Shown here piece by piece: positions 38,419 to 46,758 of a DNA stretch of 64,000 bases. The stretch spans positions 3,100,001-3,164,000 of the forward strand of contig NZ_LT607412.1 in assembly GCF_900091455.1 (NCBI RefSeq), written 5' to 3'. This stretch comes from Micromonospora coriariae. Lineage in GTDB: Bacteria > Actinomycetota > Actinomycetes > Mycobacteriales > Micromonosporaceae. Within the stretch, counting starts at the first letter, position 1, and each line of letters opens with the position of its first letter. The notes under the pieces were generated by a model. It was not told the DNA's origin. It saw only the letters and a list, made by a program, of their open reading frames with translations, and made no database searches. Both the position numbers and the translations under genes were made by a program.

Positions 38419-39429
38419 TTGCCAGCTGTCCTGGAGATCGAAGGTCTACGTAAGACGTACAAGAGTCGTCGACGCGGCACCCGCAACGCGCTCGACGGCT
38501 TCGACATGCGGGTCGACGCCGGGCAGGTGCACGGCTTCCTGGGACCCAACGGGTCCGGCAAGACCACCACGCTGCGCACGCTGCTCGGGCTGATCCGGGC
38601 CGACGGCGGCCGGATGGCACTGCTCGGGCACGAGGTGCCTGGTGCGCTGGCCAGCGTCGCCGGTCAGGTCGGCGCGATCGTGGAGAGCCCGCAGTTCTTC
38701 CCGCACTTCTCCGCCCGGGACACGCTGTCCCTGCTGGCCGGAGCGGGCGAGGTGCCGGCCATCCGGGTCGACGAGGTGCTGGAGCTCGTCGGGCTGCGCG
38801 ACCGGGCCGGCGAACGGGTCAAGACGTACTCGCTGGGCATGAAGCAGCGGCTGGCCGTCGCCTCCGCCCTGCTGAAGAACCCGAGGCTGCTCATCCTCGA
38901 CGAGCCGGCCAACGGCCTCGACCCGGGCGGCATCCGGGAGATGCGCACGCTGATGCGGACGCTCGCCGAATCCGGGATGACCGTGGTGCTGTCCAGCCAC
39001 ATCCTCGGCGAGATCCAGCTGATCTGCGACTCGGTCACGATCATCTCGCTGGGCCGGCGGGTCGCCTTCGGCCCGGTCGACGAGGTGCTCGCCCAGCACT
39101 CGTCCGGCGCGGTCCGGGTCCGGCTGGAGGCGGTCACCGACCTGCCCGCGGCCACCGACGCGCTCACCCGGGCCGGGATTCGGGTCACCGGCCACCCGGA
39201 CCACCTGATGCTGGCCGGCGTCGACAAGCCGGCCACCGTGACCCGGCTGCTCGCCGAGCACAACCTCTACGTCAGCGAGCTGGCCCCGGTCGCCGTCGAC
39301 CTGGAGAGCGTCTTCCTCGAACTGACCGCCACCGCGCCGGTACCCGGCCAGAACCGGCAGGTCGACGAGTCCATGAAGGTCGGTGGAGCGGGGCAGCCCG
39401 GCGCCACCGGGGGAGGGTGGGGCGCGTGA
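38419..39429 (+). CDS. ABC-2 type exporter, ATP-binding protein
   Basis: A 336-residue ATPase of the drug/antibiotic export class. Walker A is GPNGSGKTTTLRTLLG, the signature is YSLGMKQRLAVASALL, and Walker B is RLLILDEPANGLDPGG with the H-loop at VLSSHILGE. A C-terminal DUF4162-like domain follows. The TTG at 38419 is chosen because GGGGGAGG ends seven bases upstream; the ATG at 38341 lies inside the operator repeats and would add a meaningless tail. The stop overlaps the permease start (GTGA). Confidence 0.91.
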   Translation: MPAVLEIEGLRKTYKSRRRGTRNALDGFDMRVDAGQVHGFLGPNGSGKTTTLRTLLGLIRADGGRMALLGHEVPGALASVAGQVGAIVESPQFFPHFSARDTLSLLAGAGEVPAIRVDEVLELVGLRDRAGERVKTYSLGMKQRLAVASALLKNPRLLILDEPANGLDPGGIREMRTLMRTLAESGMTVVLSSHILGEIQLICDSVTIISLGRRVAFGPVDEVLAQHSSGAVRVRLEAVTDLPAATDALTRAGIRVTGHPDHLMLAGVDKPATVTRLLAEHNLYVSELAPVAVDLESVFLELTATAPVPGQNRQVDESMKVGGAGQPGATGGGWGA

Positions 39430-40442
39430 GCCTCTATCGTACGGAGCTGCGCCGGCTGGCCAAGCGGCGCTTCACCCGCTACATGTCGCTGCTCGGCCTG
39501 CTCGTGCTGGCCGCGGTGGTGGTCGGAGTCTTCTTCACCAACCAGAAGATCGACGCCGGCCAGCTGGCCCGGGCCGAGCGCCAGGCCGACCAGCAGTACC
39601 AGGAGCAGGTGCGCTGGAGCGAGCAGGAGCGCGTCAACTGCGAGCAGGCCAAGGCCGCCGGTACGCCGAACGACGGCCGCTACCCCGACGACTGCTCGGT
39701 GATCGCGCCGCCGCCCCGCGACCAGATCCAGGCGGAGTGGTTCCTGCCGTCGACGTTCAACTTCCGGCAGACGTTCGACGAGACGCTGATCCCGTTCGCG
39801 GCGATCCTCGCGCTTGTCGGGTTCGTGGTCGGCGCGTCCTTCGTCGGTGCCGAGTGGAGCACCGGCGGCATGATGAACCTGCTGCTCTGGCGGCCGAAGC
39901 GGCTCACCGTCCTGCTCACCAAGCTGGCCGCGCTGCTCACCGGCATTCTGGCGGTGACGCTGCCCGCGGCGGTGCTCTGGTTCGCCGGGTTCTGGGCGGT
40001 CGCCACCTTCCGCGGCAGTACCGAGAAGATGACGTCCGGCGCCTGGCAGTCGTTCACCCTCACCGGGCTGCGCGGCGTGGTGCTGGTGCTGGTGGTCACC
40101 ACCATCGGCTTCGCGCTGGCGTCGCTCGGACGGCACACCGCGATGGCCCTCGGCGGCGTGGTGGCGGTGATGGTGGTCGGCCAGTTCGGCCTCGGCATCC
40201 TGCTGGCGATGGCGAGCGTGCGGTTCGCCGAGGCGTGGCTGCTGCCCACGTACGTGGCGGCCTGGATGCAGAAGAAGATCACCCTGCAGGACTGGGACTC
40301 CTGCAACGCCACCTACTACGGGGAGTGCAAGCCGGACACGCTGGACATCACCTGGCAGCAGTCCTCTGTGCTGCTCTCGGTCGGACTGGTGGTGATCGTC
40401 GGCGCGGCGCTCTGGGCGATGCGTCGGCGGGACATCTCCTGA
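39426..40442 (+). CDS. ABC-2 type exporter, permease
   Basis: A 338-residue membrane partner. One helix near residue 25 (YMSLLGLLVLAAVVVGVFF) is followed by a large extracytoplasmic domain with four cysteines (about residues 45-125) and then five helices from FAAILALVGFVVGASFVGAEW onward. The pattern AEWSTGGMMNLLLWRPKR is typical of bacterial ABC-2 permeases. The start GTG overlaps the ATPase stop. Substrate unknown. A DUF3263 gene follows after 106 bp. Confidence 0.87.
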   Translation: MSLYRTELRRLAKRRFTRYMSLLGLLVLAAVVVGVFFTNQKIDAGQLARAERQADQQYQEQVRWSEQERVNCEQAKAAGTPNDGRYPDDCSVIAPPPRDQIQAEWFLPSTFNFRQTFDETLIPFAAILALVGFVVGASFVGAEWSTGGMMNLLLWRPKRLTVLLTKLAALLTGILAVTLPAAVLWFAGFWAVATFRGSTEKMTSGAWQSFTLTGLRGVVLVLVVTTIGFALASLGRHTAMALGGVVAVMVVGQFGLGILLAMASVRFAEAWLLPTYVAAWMQKKITLQDWDSCNATYYGECKPDTLDITWQQSSVLLSVGLVVIVGAALWAMRRRDIS

Positions 40443-40548
40443 CCAACGTGGCATGGCGCGGCCGGCCCGGCCGTCGGGTATCCCGGCGGTGCGGGGCCGG
40501 CCGCGCCGGCTGCTGCGACCCGGGCCGGCCCTGGCTAGGCTGAGCGCC

Positions 40549-40950
40549 ATGCCCGCCGACGCCACCCCGATCTCCCCCGAGCCGTCCACCGACGCGCACC
40601 CGGAGGTCGCGGCCGGTGGTGGGCCGACCGTCCCGGCACCCCGACCGGCGCCGCCCGTCGAGAGCGCGGCTGATCCCGCGCAGGCCACCGGGGACGATGC
40701 CGAACCGACCGGGCCGGTGGCCGGGCTGACCGAGCGGGAACAGGCCATCCTCGCCTTCGAGCAGCAGTGGTGGCGGCACGCCGGTGCCAAGGAGCAGGCC
40801 GTCCGGGACACCTTCGGTGTCTCCTCGACGCGGTACTACCAACTGCTCAACGGGCTGCTCGACAACCCGGCGGCGCTGGCCGCCGACCCCGTGCTGATCG
40901 GCCGGCTCCGTCGGCTCCGCTCATCGCGCGCCCGCAATCGCCGCCGCTGA
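40549..40950 (+). CDS. DUF3263 protein
   Basis: A 133-residue protein with a disordered N-terminal 55 residues. The DUF3263 helical domain follows: LTEREQAILAFEQQWWRHAG, then AKEQAVRDTFGVSSTRYYQLL and a basic end RLRRLRSSRARNRRR. The actinobacterial family looks like a small DNA-binding helix-turn-helix and is usually conserved as a single gene. The ATG at 40549 follows TAGGCT (40536-40541) by seven bases, a leaderless pattern. Confidence 0.87.
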   Translation: MPADATPISPEPSTDAHPEVAAGGGPTVPAPRPAPPVESAADPAQATGDDAEPTGPVAGLTEREQAILAFEQQWWRHAGAKEQAVRDTFGVSSTRYYQLLNGLLDNPAALAADPVLIGRLRRLRSSRARNRRR

Positions 40951-41145
40951 CGCGACCGCCCACCCAACCTGCCCCAACTCCCGATTGTCCGGGTGCCGAC
41001 CGCCGGCTCGTCGACCGCCGGGAACGGCGTCCCCGATGCCCGGTGCGCCGGGACCGGCGGAAAGCATGGCACCAGATTCGGCGGGTAGGCGGGGAGCGTC
41101 CCGGGCCGCTGCCACGCGGCTCCGGGCCGACGGAGGGAGCGGGCT

Positions 41146-41823
41146 ATGACGGGTACCAACCCGAGCCGGCCACCACAGGGTGCGACCGGCACCGCACAGC
41201 AGGCTCGGCAGGAGGCGTCCCGGGTCGGACAGCAGGCCGCGCAGGCCGGTGGGCAGGTCGCCCACGCCGCCGCCGAGCAGGGCGGACAGGTGGCCGCGGA
41301 AGCACGCCAGCAGGCCCGGAACCTGACCGGGGAGGCCACCGGCCAGTTGCGTGAGCAGGCACGGTCACAGCAGCAGCGGGCTGTCGACGGGCTGCGTGAC
41401 CTGGGTCAGGGGCTCAACTCGATGGCCGAACACGACGGTGACTCCGGGCTGGCCGGCCAGGCGGTCCGCCGGGCGGCGGACGCCGCGCAACGGGCGGCCG
41501 GCTGGCTGGACGGACGGGAGCCCGGCGACGTACTGGACGAGGTACGCACGTACGCCCGCCGCAACCCGGGGATGTTCCTGGCCGGCGCGGCGGTTGCCGG
41601 ACTGCTGGTCGGTCGACTCACCCGTGGTCTGACCAGCGCTGGCGGCGCAGGGACGTCCGGCGGCCCGGCGGCAGAGTACGGGCACCCGGACGGGGGCGGA
41701 CAGCGGCCCTACGACCGCACGCTCGACTCGCCCTACCAGCCGTACACGGGTACGGCTCGGGCGCAGAACGTCTCGCCGGCCGGTCGGTCGGAGCCGGACG
41801 TGCCGGGCGGGGTGGCCCCATGA
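41146..41823 (+). CDS. Alanine/glutamine-rich LEA-like protein with a membrane segment
   Basis: A 225-residue protein of unknown function. The first half is amphipathic and Ala/Gln/Glu-rich (QQARQEASRVGQQAAQAGGQ and similar), resembling LEA or apolipoprotein-like helices. A glycine-zipper/ElaB-like segment follows (RRNPGMFLAGAAVAGLLVGR, about residues 142-161), then a disordered tail. It starts a coupled run: its stop overlaps the holin-family start by four bases. GGAGGGAGC precedes the ATG. A role at the membrane under stress is plausible but not shown. Confidence 0.78.
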   Translation: MTGTNPSRPPQGATGTAQQARQEASRVGQQAAQAGGQVAHAAAEQGGQVAAEARQQARNLTGEATGQLREQARSQQQRAVDGLRDLGQGLNSMAEHDGDSGLAGQAVRRAADAAQRAAGWLDGREPGDVLDEVRTYARRNPGMFLAGAAVAGLLVGRLTRGLTSAGGAGTSGGPAAEYGHPDGGGQRPYDRTLDSPYQPYTGTARAQNVSPAGRSEPDVPGGVAP

Positions 41824-42215
41824 GTGCGCCGGAGAAGGAGCGGACCCAGGCCTCGGTCGGCGACCTGCTGGGTGACGTCACCCGGGACCTCTCCACGCTG
41901 ATGCGGAAGGAGGTCGAGCTGGCCAAGGCCGAGCTCCGCGAGGAGGCGAGCCAGGCCGGCAAGGCCGGCGGCATGTTCGGCGGGGCGGGGCTGGCCGGGT
42001 TCCTGGCTGTGCTGTTCGTGTCGTACGCGGTGTGGTGGGGGCTGTCCAACACGATGGACCAGGGCTGGGCGGCGCTGATCGTCGCGGTGATCTGGGCGGT
42101 CGTGGCCGGTGGCCTCTTCATCAACGCCCGGACCCAGTTGCAGCGGGCGCGTGCGGTGCTGCCCCGGACGAAGCAGACAGCCCGGGACGTGCCGAACGCC
42201 CTGCGAGGTCGGTGA
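41820..42215 (+). CDS. Phage-holin-family (DUF1469) membrane protein
   Basis: A 131-residue protein of the Phage_holin_3_6/DUF1469 group, which is chromosomal and not a real phage holin. The hydrophilic start (SVGDLLGDVTRDLSTLMRKE, then VELAKAELREEASQAGK) is typical. Two helices follow: GLAGFLAVLFVSYAVWWGL and AALIVAVIWAVVAGGLFI. The ATG overlaps the preceding stop (ATGA). The DUF3618 gene follows after 22 bp. These three families often travel together. Confidence 0.88.
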   Translation: MSAPEKERTQASVGDLLGDVTRDLSTLMRKEVELAKAELREEASQAGKAGGMFGGAGLAGFLAVLFVSYAVWWGLSNTMDQGWAALIVAVIWAVVAGGLFINARTQLQRARAVLPRTKQTARDVPNALRGR

Positions 42216-42237
42216 ACGAGTCGGGAGGCAACAGATC

Positions 42238-42891
42238 ATGTCCAGTGATCCGGATCGGATCCGGCGGGAGATCGAGACCACCCGCGCCGAGTTGAGCAAT
42301 GACATCGACGCGCTGGCCGACAGGGTCAACCCGCGTCGGATCGCGGGTGACAGTTTCGGGCAGGCCCGCGGAGCGGTCACGCGAGCGAAGGAGAAGGTGA
42401 TGGGCAGCTCGAGCCACATGGGCCAGGAGGCCAGCCAGCGGATGTCACACGTCGCCGGCTCGGTACGCGACGAGACCCGGTCGCTCGGACAGCAGTCCCG
42501 GGGAGCCATGGGCTCCGTACGGGACGAGGCGCGCTCGCTGGGGCGGCAGTCGCGCGAGCAGACGCAGGGCAATCCGCTGGCCGCCGGCGTGGTCGCCTTC
42601 GGTGTCGGGTTGCTGGCGGCCTCGCTGCTTCCGCCGACCGGTCGTGAGCGGCAACTCGCCGGACGCGCCCGCGGCATGGTGAGCGAGCACTCCGACCAGC
42701 TGCGCGGGCAGGCGAGCCAGATCGGCCACCAGATGCAGGACAACCTCCGGGAGCCCGCGCAACAGGCGGCGCAGTCGGTGCGGTCGACCGCCGAGCAGGG
42801 GATGTCCGCCGTACGCGACCAGGGTCGCTCGGCCGCCGGTCAGGTGCAGGGGCAGACGCGTGCGGCCGCCGACGACCTCCGGCACCGTTGA
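42238..42891 (+). CDS. DUF3618 protein
   Basis: A 217-residue protein. The N-terminal DUF3618 motif is DPDRIRREIETTRAELSNDI, followed by DALADRVNPRRIA. Repetitive helical segments come next (SVRDETRSLGQQSRG and SVRDEARSLGRQSRE are near-duplicates), then a single hydrophobic stretch (AAGVVAFGVGLLAASLLPP) and a Gln/Ala-rich tail. GGGAGGC precedes the ATG at 42238. Function unknown; probably a membrane-associated partner of the holin-family protein. Confidence 0.85.
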   Translation: MSSDPDRIRREIETTRAELSNDIDALADRVNPRRIAGDSFGQARGAVTRAKEKVMGSSSHMGQEASQRMSHVAGSVRDETRSLGQQSRGAMGSVRDEARSLGRQSREQTQGNPLAAGVVAFGVGLLAASLLPPTGRERQLAGRARGMVSEHSDQLRGQASQIGHQMQDNLREPAQQAAQSVRSTAEQGMSAVRDQGRSAAGQVQGQTRAAADDLRHR

Positions 42892-42919
42892 TCCGGCCGG
42901 GGTGGGGTCGGTGCCGACG

Positions 42920-43750
42920 ATGCGGGTGAGTTCCGCGTCCGCGCCGGCCCCGGGCCGGCCGGTCAACGAGGATCTGGTTTTCCGGTTCGGCCCGCTGGTC
43001 GGCGTCCTGGATGGCGCAACTGTGCCGGAGGGTTTCGACACCGGCTGCGTGCACGGGCCGGAGTGGTACGTCCGGCACCTGGCCGCGCGGATCGGCGTGG
43101 CCGAGGCCGCCCGCCCGTCGGCCCGGCTGACGAGCAACCTGGCCGCGGCCATCCTCGCCGTCCGCGCCGACCACGGCGGCCAGTGCGACCTCGACCATCC
43201 GGGTACGCCGTCCAGCACCGTCTGCCTGTTGCGGCAGTGCGGCGACAGGGTGGACTACCTGGTTCTCTGCGACAGCCCGCTGATCCTGGACACCGGCCAG
43301 GTCACTGTGGTGACCGACGACCGGCTGGAGGCGGCGATGGCCGAGCTGCGCCAGACGGTCGCCACCGTGCCGACTGGCGCGACTGACCCGGTCACCCGTT
43401 TCCGGCACGCTGTGGGCGTCCAGCGGGAACGGATGAACCGCACACACGGTTACTGGGTGGCGGCGGCCGACCCGGACGCGGCCTTCCACGCGGTGAACGG
43501 GACGGTGCCGCTGCGGGGGCCGTCGGCGCTACGCCGGGCGGCGCTGCTCAGCGACGGCGCATCCAGCGCTGTGGAACAGTTCGGGCTGACCGACTGGGCG
43601 GGGCTGCTGGACATGTTGAGCGCCGACGGACCGGGCGCGTTGCTCGACCGGGTTCGGGAGGCCGAGAGGGCCCATCCCGATCGGCTGCGCCGGCACAAGC
43701 CCACCGACGACGCCTCGGTGGTGTTCTGCGAGTTCGGGCCGGCGGCCTGA
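42920..43750 (+). CDS. PP2C-like phosphatase-fold protein
   Basis: About 276 residues. RPVNEDLVFRFGPLVGVLDGAT matches the PP2C start (normally N-E-D and DG metal ligands), and the end, HKPTDDASVVFCEF, has the last Asp pair of the family. Between them, VCLLRQCGDRVDYLVLCDSP and RAALLSDGASSAVEQFGL fit the phosphatase core. It may be an active Ser/Thr phosphatase or a degenerate sensor. The start is ATG 42920 or GTG 42911. It lies 28 bp after the DUF3618 gene. Confidence 0.78.
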   Translation: MRVSSASAPAPGRPVNEDLVFRFGPLVGVLDGATVPEGFDTGCVHGPEWYVRHLAARIGVAEAARPSARLTSNLAAAILAVRADHGGQCDLDHPGTPSSTVCLLRQCGDRVDYLVLCDSPLILDTGQVTVVTDDRLEAAMAELRQTVATVPTGATDPVTRFRHAVGVQRERMNRTHGYWVAAADPDAAFHAVNGTVPLRGPSALRRAALLSDGASSAVEQFGLTDWAGLLDMLSADGPGALLDRVREAERAHPDRLRRHKPTDDASVVFCEFGPAA

Positions 43751-43888
43751 GGGCTTCGCACCGGCCGGTGGCAACAGAGCGTGAGGCAGGACACTCGTGC
43801 GGTCCGACCGGTCGATACCGGTAGCCGGACCGCCAGTGGATGCCCAATGGGGTGGACTTCGGCCGATGAGGGCGGCAGACTCCGGCAC

Positions 43889-44398
43889 GTGGCGGGTGCG
43901 GTCCGGTTGGAGCCGGTGGATGAGCAGAACCTGGAGCCATTGCTCTCCGTAGCGGCTGCCGAGGCCGAGCCGGGTGATGTGATGCCTCCGGTCGACGCTC
44001 CCGCCGGCTGGTCGCTCGCCCGCCGGGAGGCTTTCCGGGACTTCCACCGGGCGAGCTTCGGCGGCCTGGACGGTCCGACGCGTTCCCAGATGTACGCGAT
44101 CCTCGTCGGTGGTGAGGTGGCCGGCATGGTCCGGATGACGCGCTGTGACGAGCCCGGCACCGTCGAGACCGGAATGTGGCTGGGTCGGTCGGCTCGCGGG
44201 CAGGGGATCGGCGCGACCGCCCTGCGCGAGTTGCTGAACGCCGCCGCCCGGGCGGGCATGCGGGCCGTGGTGGCCGAGACGACCGCGGACAACGTGGGCG
44301 CGGTCGGCGTACTGAAAAAGTGCGGCGCCAAATTGCGCGAAGATGGCGGCAAGGTGCGCGCCGAAATCTGTCTGGATTCGACGCCCCCAGCACTCTGA
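43889..44398 (+). CDS. GNAT N-acetyltransferase
   Basis: About 169 residues with a complete GNAT core: RLEPVDEQNLEPLL, IEVG-like METGMWLGRSARGQGIGATA (the acetyl-CoA loop reads RSARGQGIG) and VVAETTADNVGAVGVLKKCG. The substrate is unknown. The frame is open from 43781, with other candidates GTG 43781 and ATG 43847; GTG 43889 lies just before the domain. The last 60 bases have unusually low GC for the window (around the LKKCGAKLRED codons). The gap to 44676 then contains the gvp promoter. Confidence 0.82.
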   Translation: MAGAVRLEPVDEQNLEPLLSVAAAEAEPGDVMPPVDAPAGWSLARREAFRDFHRASFGGLDGPTRSQMYAILVGGEVAGMVRMTRCDEPGTVETGMWLGRSARGQGIGATALRELLNAAARAGMRAVVAETTADNVGAVGVLKKCGAKLREDGGKVRAEICLDSTPPAL

Positions 44399-44526
44399 GG
44401 CGATTCTGAGGGTTTCGTCTTCTCTGTCGTTCTCCCTGGTGGTTGCCACCTCGACGTCCGTTCTGGGGCGTCCATTCCCGCGTTCCCTGATGGTGCTCGT
44501 CGACGCGTAAGGAAATCGCCGGAACG

Positions 44527-44551
44527 GTTTCGGTGGAATGCGGTCGGGTAC
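44527..44551 (+). promoter_or_regulatory. SigB-type stress promoter of the gvp operon
   Basis: GTTT at 44527-44530 and GGGTAC at 44546-44551 are 15 bp apart, matching the SigB/SigF-like consensus of actinobacteria. Transcription would start about 120 bp before the first gene of the operon. Confidence 0.55.
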
Positions 44552-44676
44552 TGCCCGCCGGGTCCGCAGATACGGGACGCCTGATTGAAGGCACGGTTCG
44601 CGCTATTCCCCGGTAGCCCTTCTCCGGCCCCCACCGGGCAGGCGTCCGCACCCCTTCGGGGAGCGAAGGAGAACTG

Positions 44677-45096
44677 ATGAAGACCGGAACACGCATCGGA
44701 CTGGCGGTGGGCTTCGGCTACCTGCTGGGCCGCCGCCGCAAGCTGCGTACCGCACTCACGCTGGCCGCCGCGGTCGCCGCCGGCCGAGCCAGCCGGGACG
44801 CCGGCGGGCTGTTGAAACGGGGCACCGACGTGCTGCACTCGTCCCCCCAACTGAGCAACCTGAGCCGGCTCGGCGGGCCACTGGTCAACGCCGGCCGGGC
44901 TGCCGCCACCGCGGCGGCCGGCAGCGGCGTCGACGCGCTCACCGGTCGGCTGCGCGACTCGGCCGACGCGCTGCGCCGCCGTTCCGGAGACCAGAGCGGC
45001 ACCGCCGACAACGACACGGATCGCGACAACGACCGCGACACGGCAGGCCGGACCGACCGGGACGACGCGGCGGCCGGGCAGCGGCGGGGGCGGTGA
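44677..45096 (+). CDS. Gas-vesicle-cluster accessory protein (GvpY-like position)
   Basis: A 139-residue protein of unknown function. The N-terminus (TRIGLAVGFGYLLGRRRKLR, then TALTLAAAVAAGRAS) is a short hydrophobic/basic region that may touch a membrane, and the tail is Asp/Arg-rich (NDTDRDNDRDTAGRTDRDD). In Streptomyces gvp clusters a hypothetical gene, gvpY, precedes gvpZ; this gene has that position, but the sequence link is not shown. GAAGGAGA lies 6 bases before the ATG, and its stop overlaps the next start (GTGA). Confidence 0.65.
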   Translation: MKTGTRIGLAVGFGYLLGRRRKLRTALTLAAAVAAGRASRDAGGLLKRGTDVLHSSPQLSNLSRLGGPLVNAGRAAATAAAGSGVDALTGRLRDSADALRRRSGDQSGTADNDTDRDNDRDTAGRTDRDDAAAGQRRGR

Positions 45097-46340
45097 CCAT
45101 GGCGGGGAACACCAACCCGGGCGGACTCGGCGACATGCTCCGCGGCCAGTTGGCCGACGAGGTGCGCAACCTGGCCGAGGCGATCGGCGAGCGGGCGATG
45201 ACGGTGGTGACCGAGCGGATCACCGGCGCGACCGGCCGGCTCAGCGAGTACGCGCGCCAGGGCGGCGGACCCGGCCTGATCGCCGCCGCCACCGGTGCGC
45301 AGAAGCTCGCCGAGGGTCACTCACCGATGAAGGCGATGGTGCATGCCGGGATGGCCGGCGGTAAGGAGAAGGTGATGTCGGCTCTCAACCGCGCGGGCGG
45401 TAAGGGCGGCGGCAAGGGCGGCAAGGGCGGCAAGAAGAAGGTCACAAACATCGTCGAGACGATCGAGGTCGGCGTGCCGGTGCGGGCCGCGTACAACCAG
45501 TGGACGCAGTTCGGCGACTTCCCGAGCTTCATGAAGAAGGTCGAGAATGTCGACACCGACTCGGACGAGAAGCTGACCTGGAAGGCGCAGGTCTTCTGGT
45601 CGCACCGGACCTGGGAGTCGACAATCGTCCGGCAGGTGCCGGACAAGCTCATCCACTGGCGGTCCAAGGGTGAGAAGGGCTCGGTCGACGGCACCGTCAG
45701 CTTCCACGAGATCACCCCGGACCTGACCCGCATCCTCGTGGTGCTGGAGTACCGCCCGCAGGGCCTCTTCGAGCACACCGGCAACCTCTGGCGCGCCCAG
45801 GGCCGACGGGTCCGGCTGGAGCTGAAGCACTTCGTCCGGCACGTGATGACCGATGTCGCGCTGGACCCGGACCGGGTCGAGGGCTGGCGCGGCGAGATCC
45901 GCGACTCCCAGGTGGTCAAGGACCACGAGACCGCGCTCCGCGAGGAGCAGGAGGCCCGCGAGGAGCAGGGCCGGGCCGAGGCCGAGGAGGAGTGGGAGGA
46001 ACAGCCGGAGGAGGAGCGGCGCCGGCCCGCCGAGCGCGGCCGCCGTCGGCCGCCGGAGCGTCGCCGTCCCCCTGAGGAGGAGGAGTACGAGGCGTACGAC
46101 GAGGGCGAGGACTACGACGAGGGGTACGAGGAGGAAGAGCCCGAGGAGGAGCAGCAGCCTCCGCCCCGCCGGCGCCAGCCGGAGCGGGCGCGCCGCCCCC
46201 AACCGCGCCAGGAGCGGGAGTCCCGCGAGGAGCCGGAGCCGCGCGAGGAACGGCAGCGGCCCCGCCCCGCCGCCCGTCGGGCCCCGGAGGCACCACGACG
46301 GCCGGTGGTCCGCCGCCGACGTGAGGAGCGTGACCAGTGA
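45093..46340 (+). CDS. SRPBCC-domain gas-vesicle accessory protein (GvpZ-like)
   Basis: A 415-residue protein. An N-terminal helical part (about 1-100) and a Lys/Gly linker (GGKGGGKGGKGGKKK) lead to an SRPBCC/cyclase-dehydrase domain (VTNIVETIEVGVPVRAAYNQ, then WTQFGDFPSFMKKVENV and LTWKAQVFWSHRTWES), which ends near residue 275. A highly charged tail of alternating Glu- and Arg/Pro-rich blocks follows. Streptomyces GvpZ is of this family. Lipid or hydrophobic-ligand binding is typical of the fold. The start is GTG 45093 (GTGA coupling) or ATG 45099. Confidence 0.8.
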   Translation: MTMAGNTNPGGLGDMLRGQLADEVRNLAEAIGERAMTVVTERITGATGRLSEYARQGGGPGLIAAATGAQKLAEGHSPMKAMVHAGMAGGKEKVMSALNRAGGKGGGKGGKGGKKKVTNIVETIEVGVPVRAAYNQWTQFGDFPSFMKKVENVDTDSDEKLTWKAQVFWSHRTWESTIVRQVPDKLIHWRSKGEKGSVDGTVSFHEITPDLTRILVVLEYRPQGLFEHTGNLWRAQGRRVRLELKHFVRHVMTDVALDPDRVEGWRGEIRDSQVVKDHETALREEQEAREEQGRAEAEEEWEEQPEEERRRPAERGRRRPPERRRPPEEEEYEAYDEGEDYDEGYEEEEPEEEQQPPPRRRQPERARRPQPRQERESREEPEPREERQRPRPAARRAPEAPRRPVVRRRREERDQ

Positions 46341-46756
46341 GCATCGCGACGACCAGCAGCCAGGGCGGCGTGTTGGAGCGCGGCGGCGGCGGAGGAACGC
46401 TGGCGGACGTCGTGGAGACAGTGCTGGACAAGGGCGTGGTGATCGACGCGCAGGTGTCGGTCGCCGTGGTCGGCATCCAGTTGTTGGAGATCAACGCCCG
46501 GATCGTGATCGCCAGCGTCGACACGTACCTGCGGTTCGCAGAGACGGTCGACCGGCTGAGCATCGTGCCCAAGGACACGAAGGGGCTGCCCGACCTGGCG
46601 GGGGACGCGGCCGGAGCGGCGACCAGGGGCAAGGCGATCTCCGGCCTCGGCAAGGCGGCCCAGGAGATCAGCGGCGCGGTGGCGGACTCGCTGAGCGACC
46701 GCGGCTCCGACCGGCAGCGGCAGCGGCCACGCCGACGCCGGGACGAGGAGCGGTGA
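46337..46756 (+). CDS. gvpA: Gas vesicle structural protein GvpA
   Basis: The main shell protein of gas vesicles, 139 residues. The conserved core is LADVVETVLDKGVVIDAQVS, then VAVVGIQLLEINARIVIASV and DTYLRFAETVDRL (about residues 22-75). This is the GvpA pattern DTYLRYAE, unlike the GvpJ/S paralogues downstream. The C-terminal extension (Arg-rich, about 60 residues) is longer than in cyanobacterial GvpA. GTG at 46337 overlaps the SRPBCC stop. Two other genes in the operon encode paralogues. Confidence 0.91.
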   Translation: MSIATTSSQGGVLERGGGGGTLADVVETVLDKGVVIDAQVSVAVVGIQLLEINARIVIASVDTYLRFAETVDRLSIVPKDTKGLPDLAGDAAGAATRGKAISGLGKAAQEISGAVADSLSDRGSDRQRQRPRRRRDEER

Positions 46757-46758
46757 GG

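Noticed and set aside
41820..42215. A prophage, suggested by the holin-family protein
   Set aside because: No other phage gene is nearby; DUF1469 proteins are ordinary chromosomal membrane proteins in actinobacteria.
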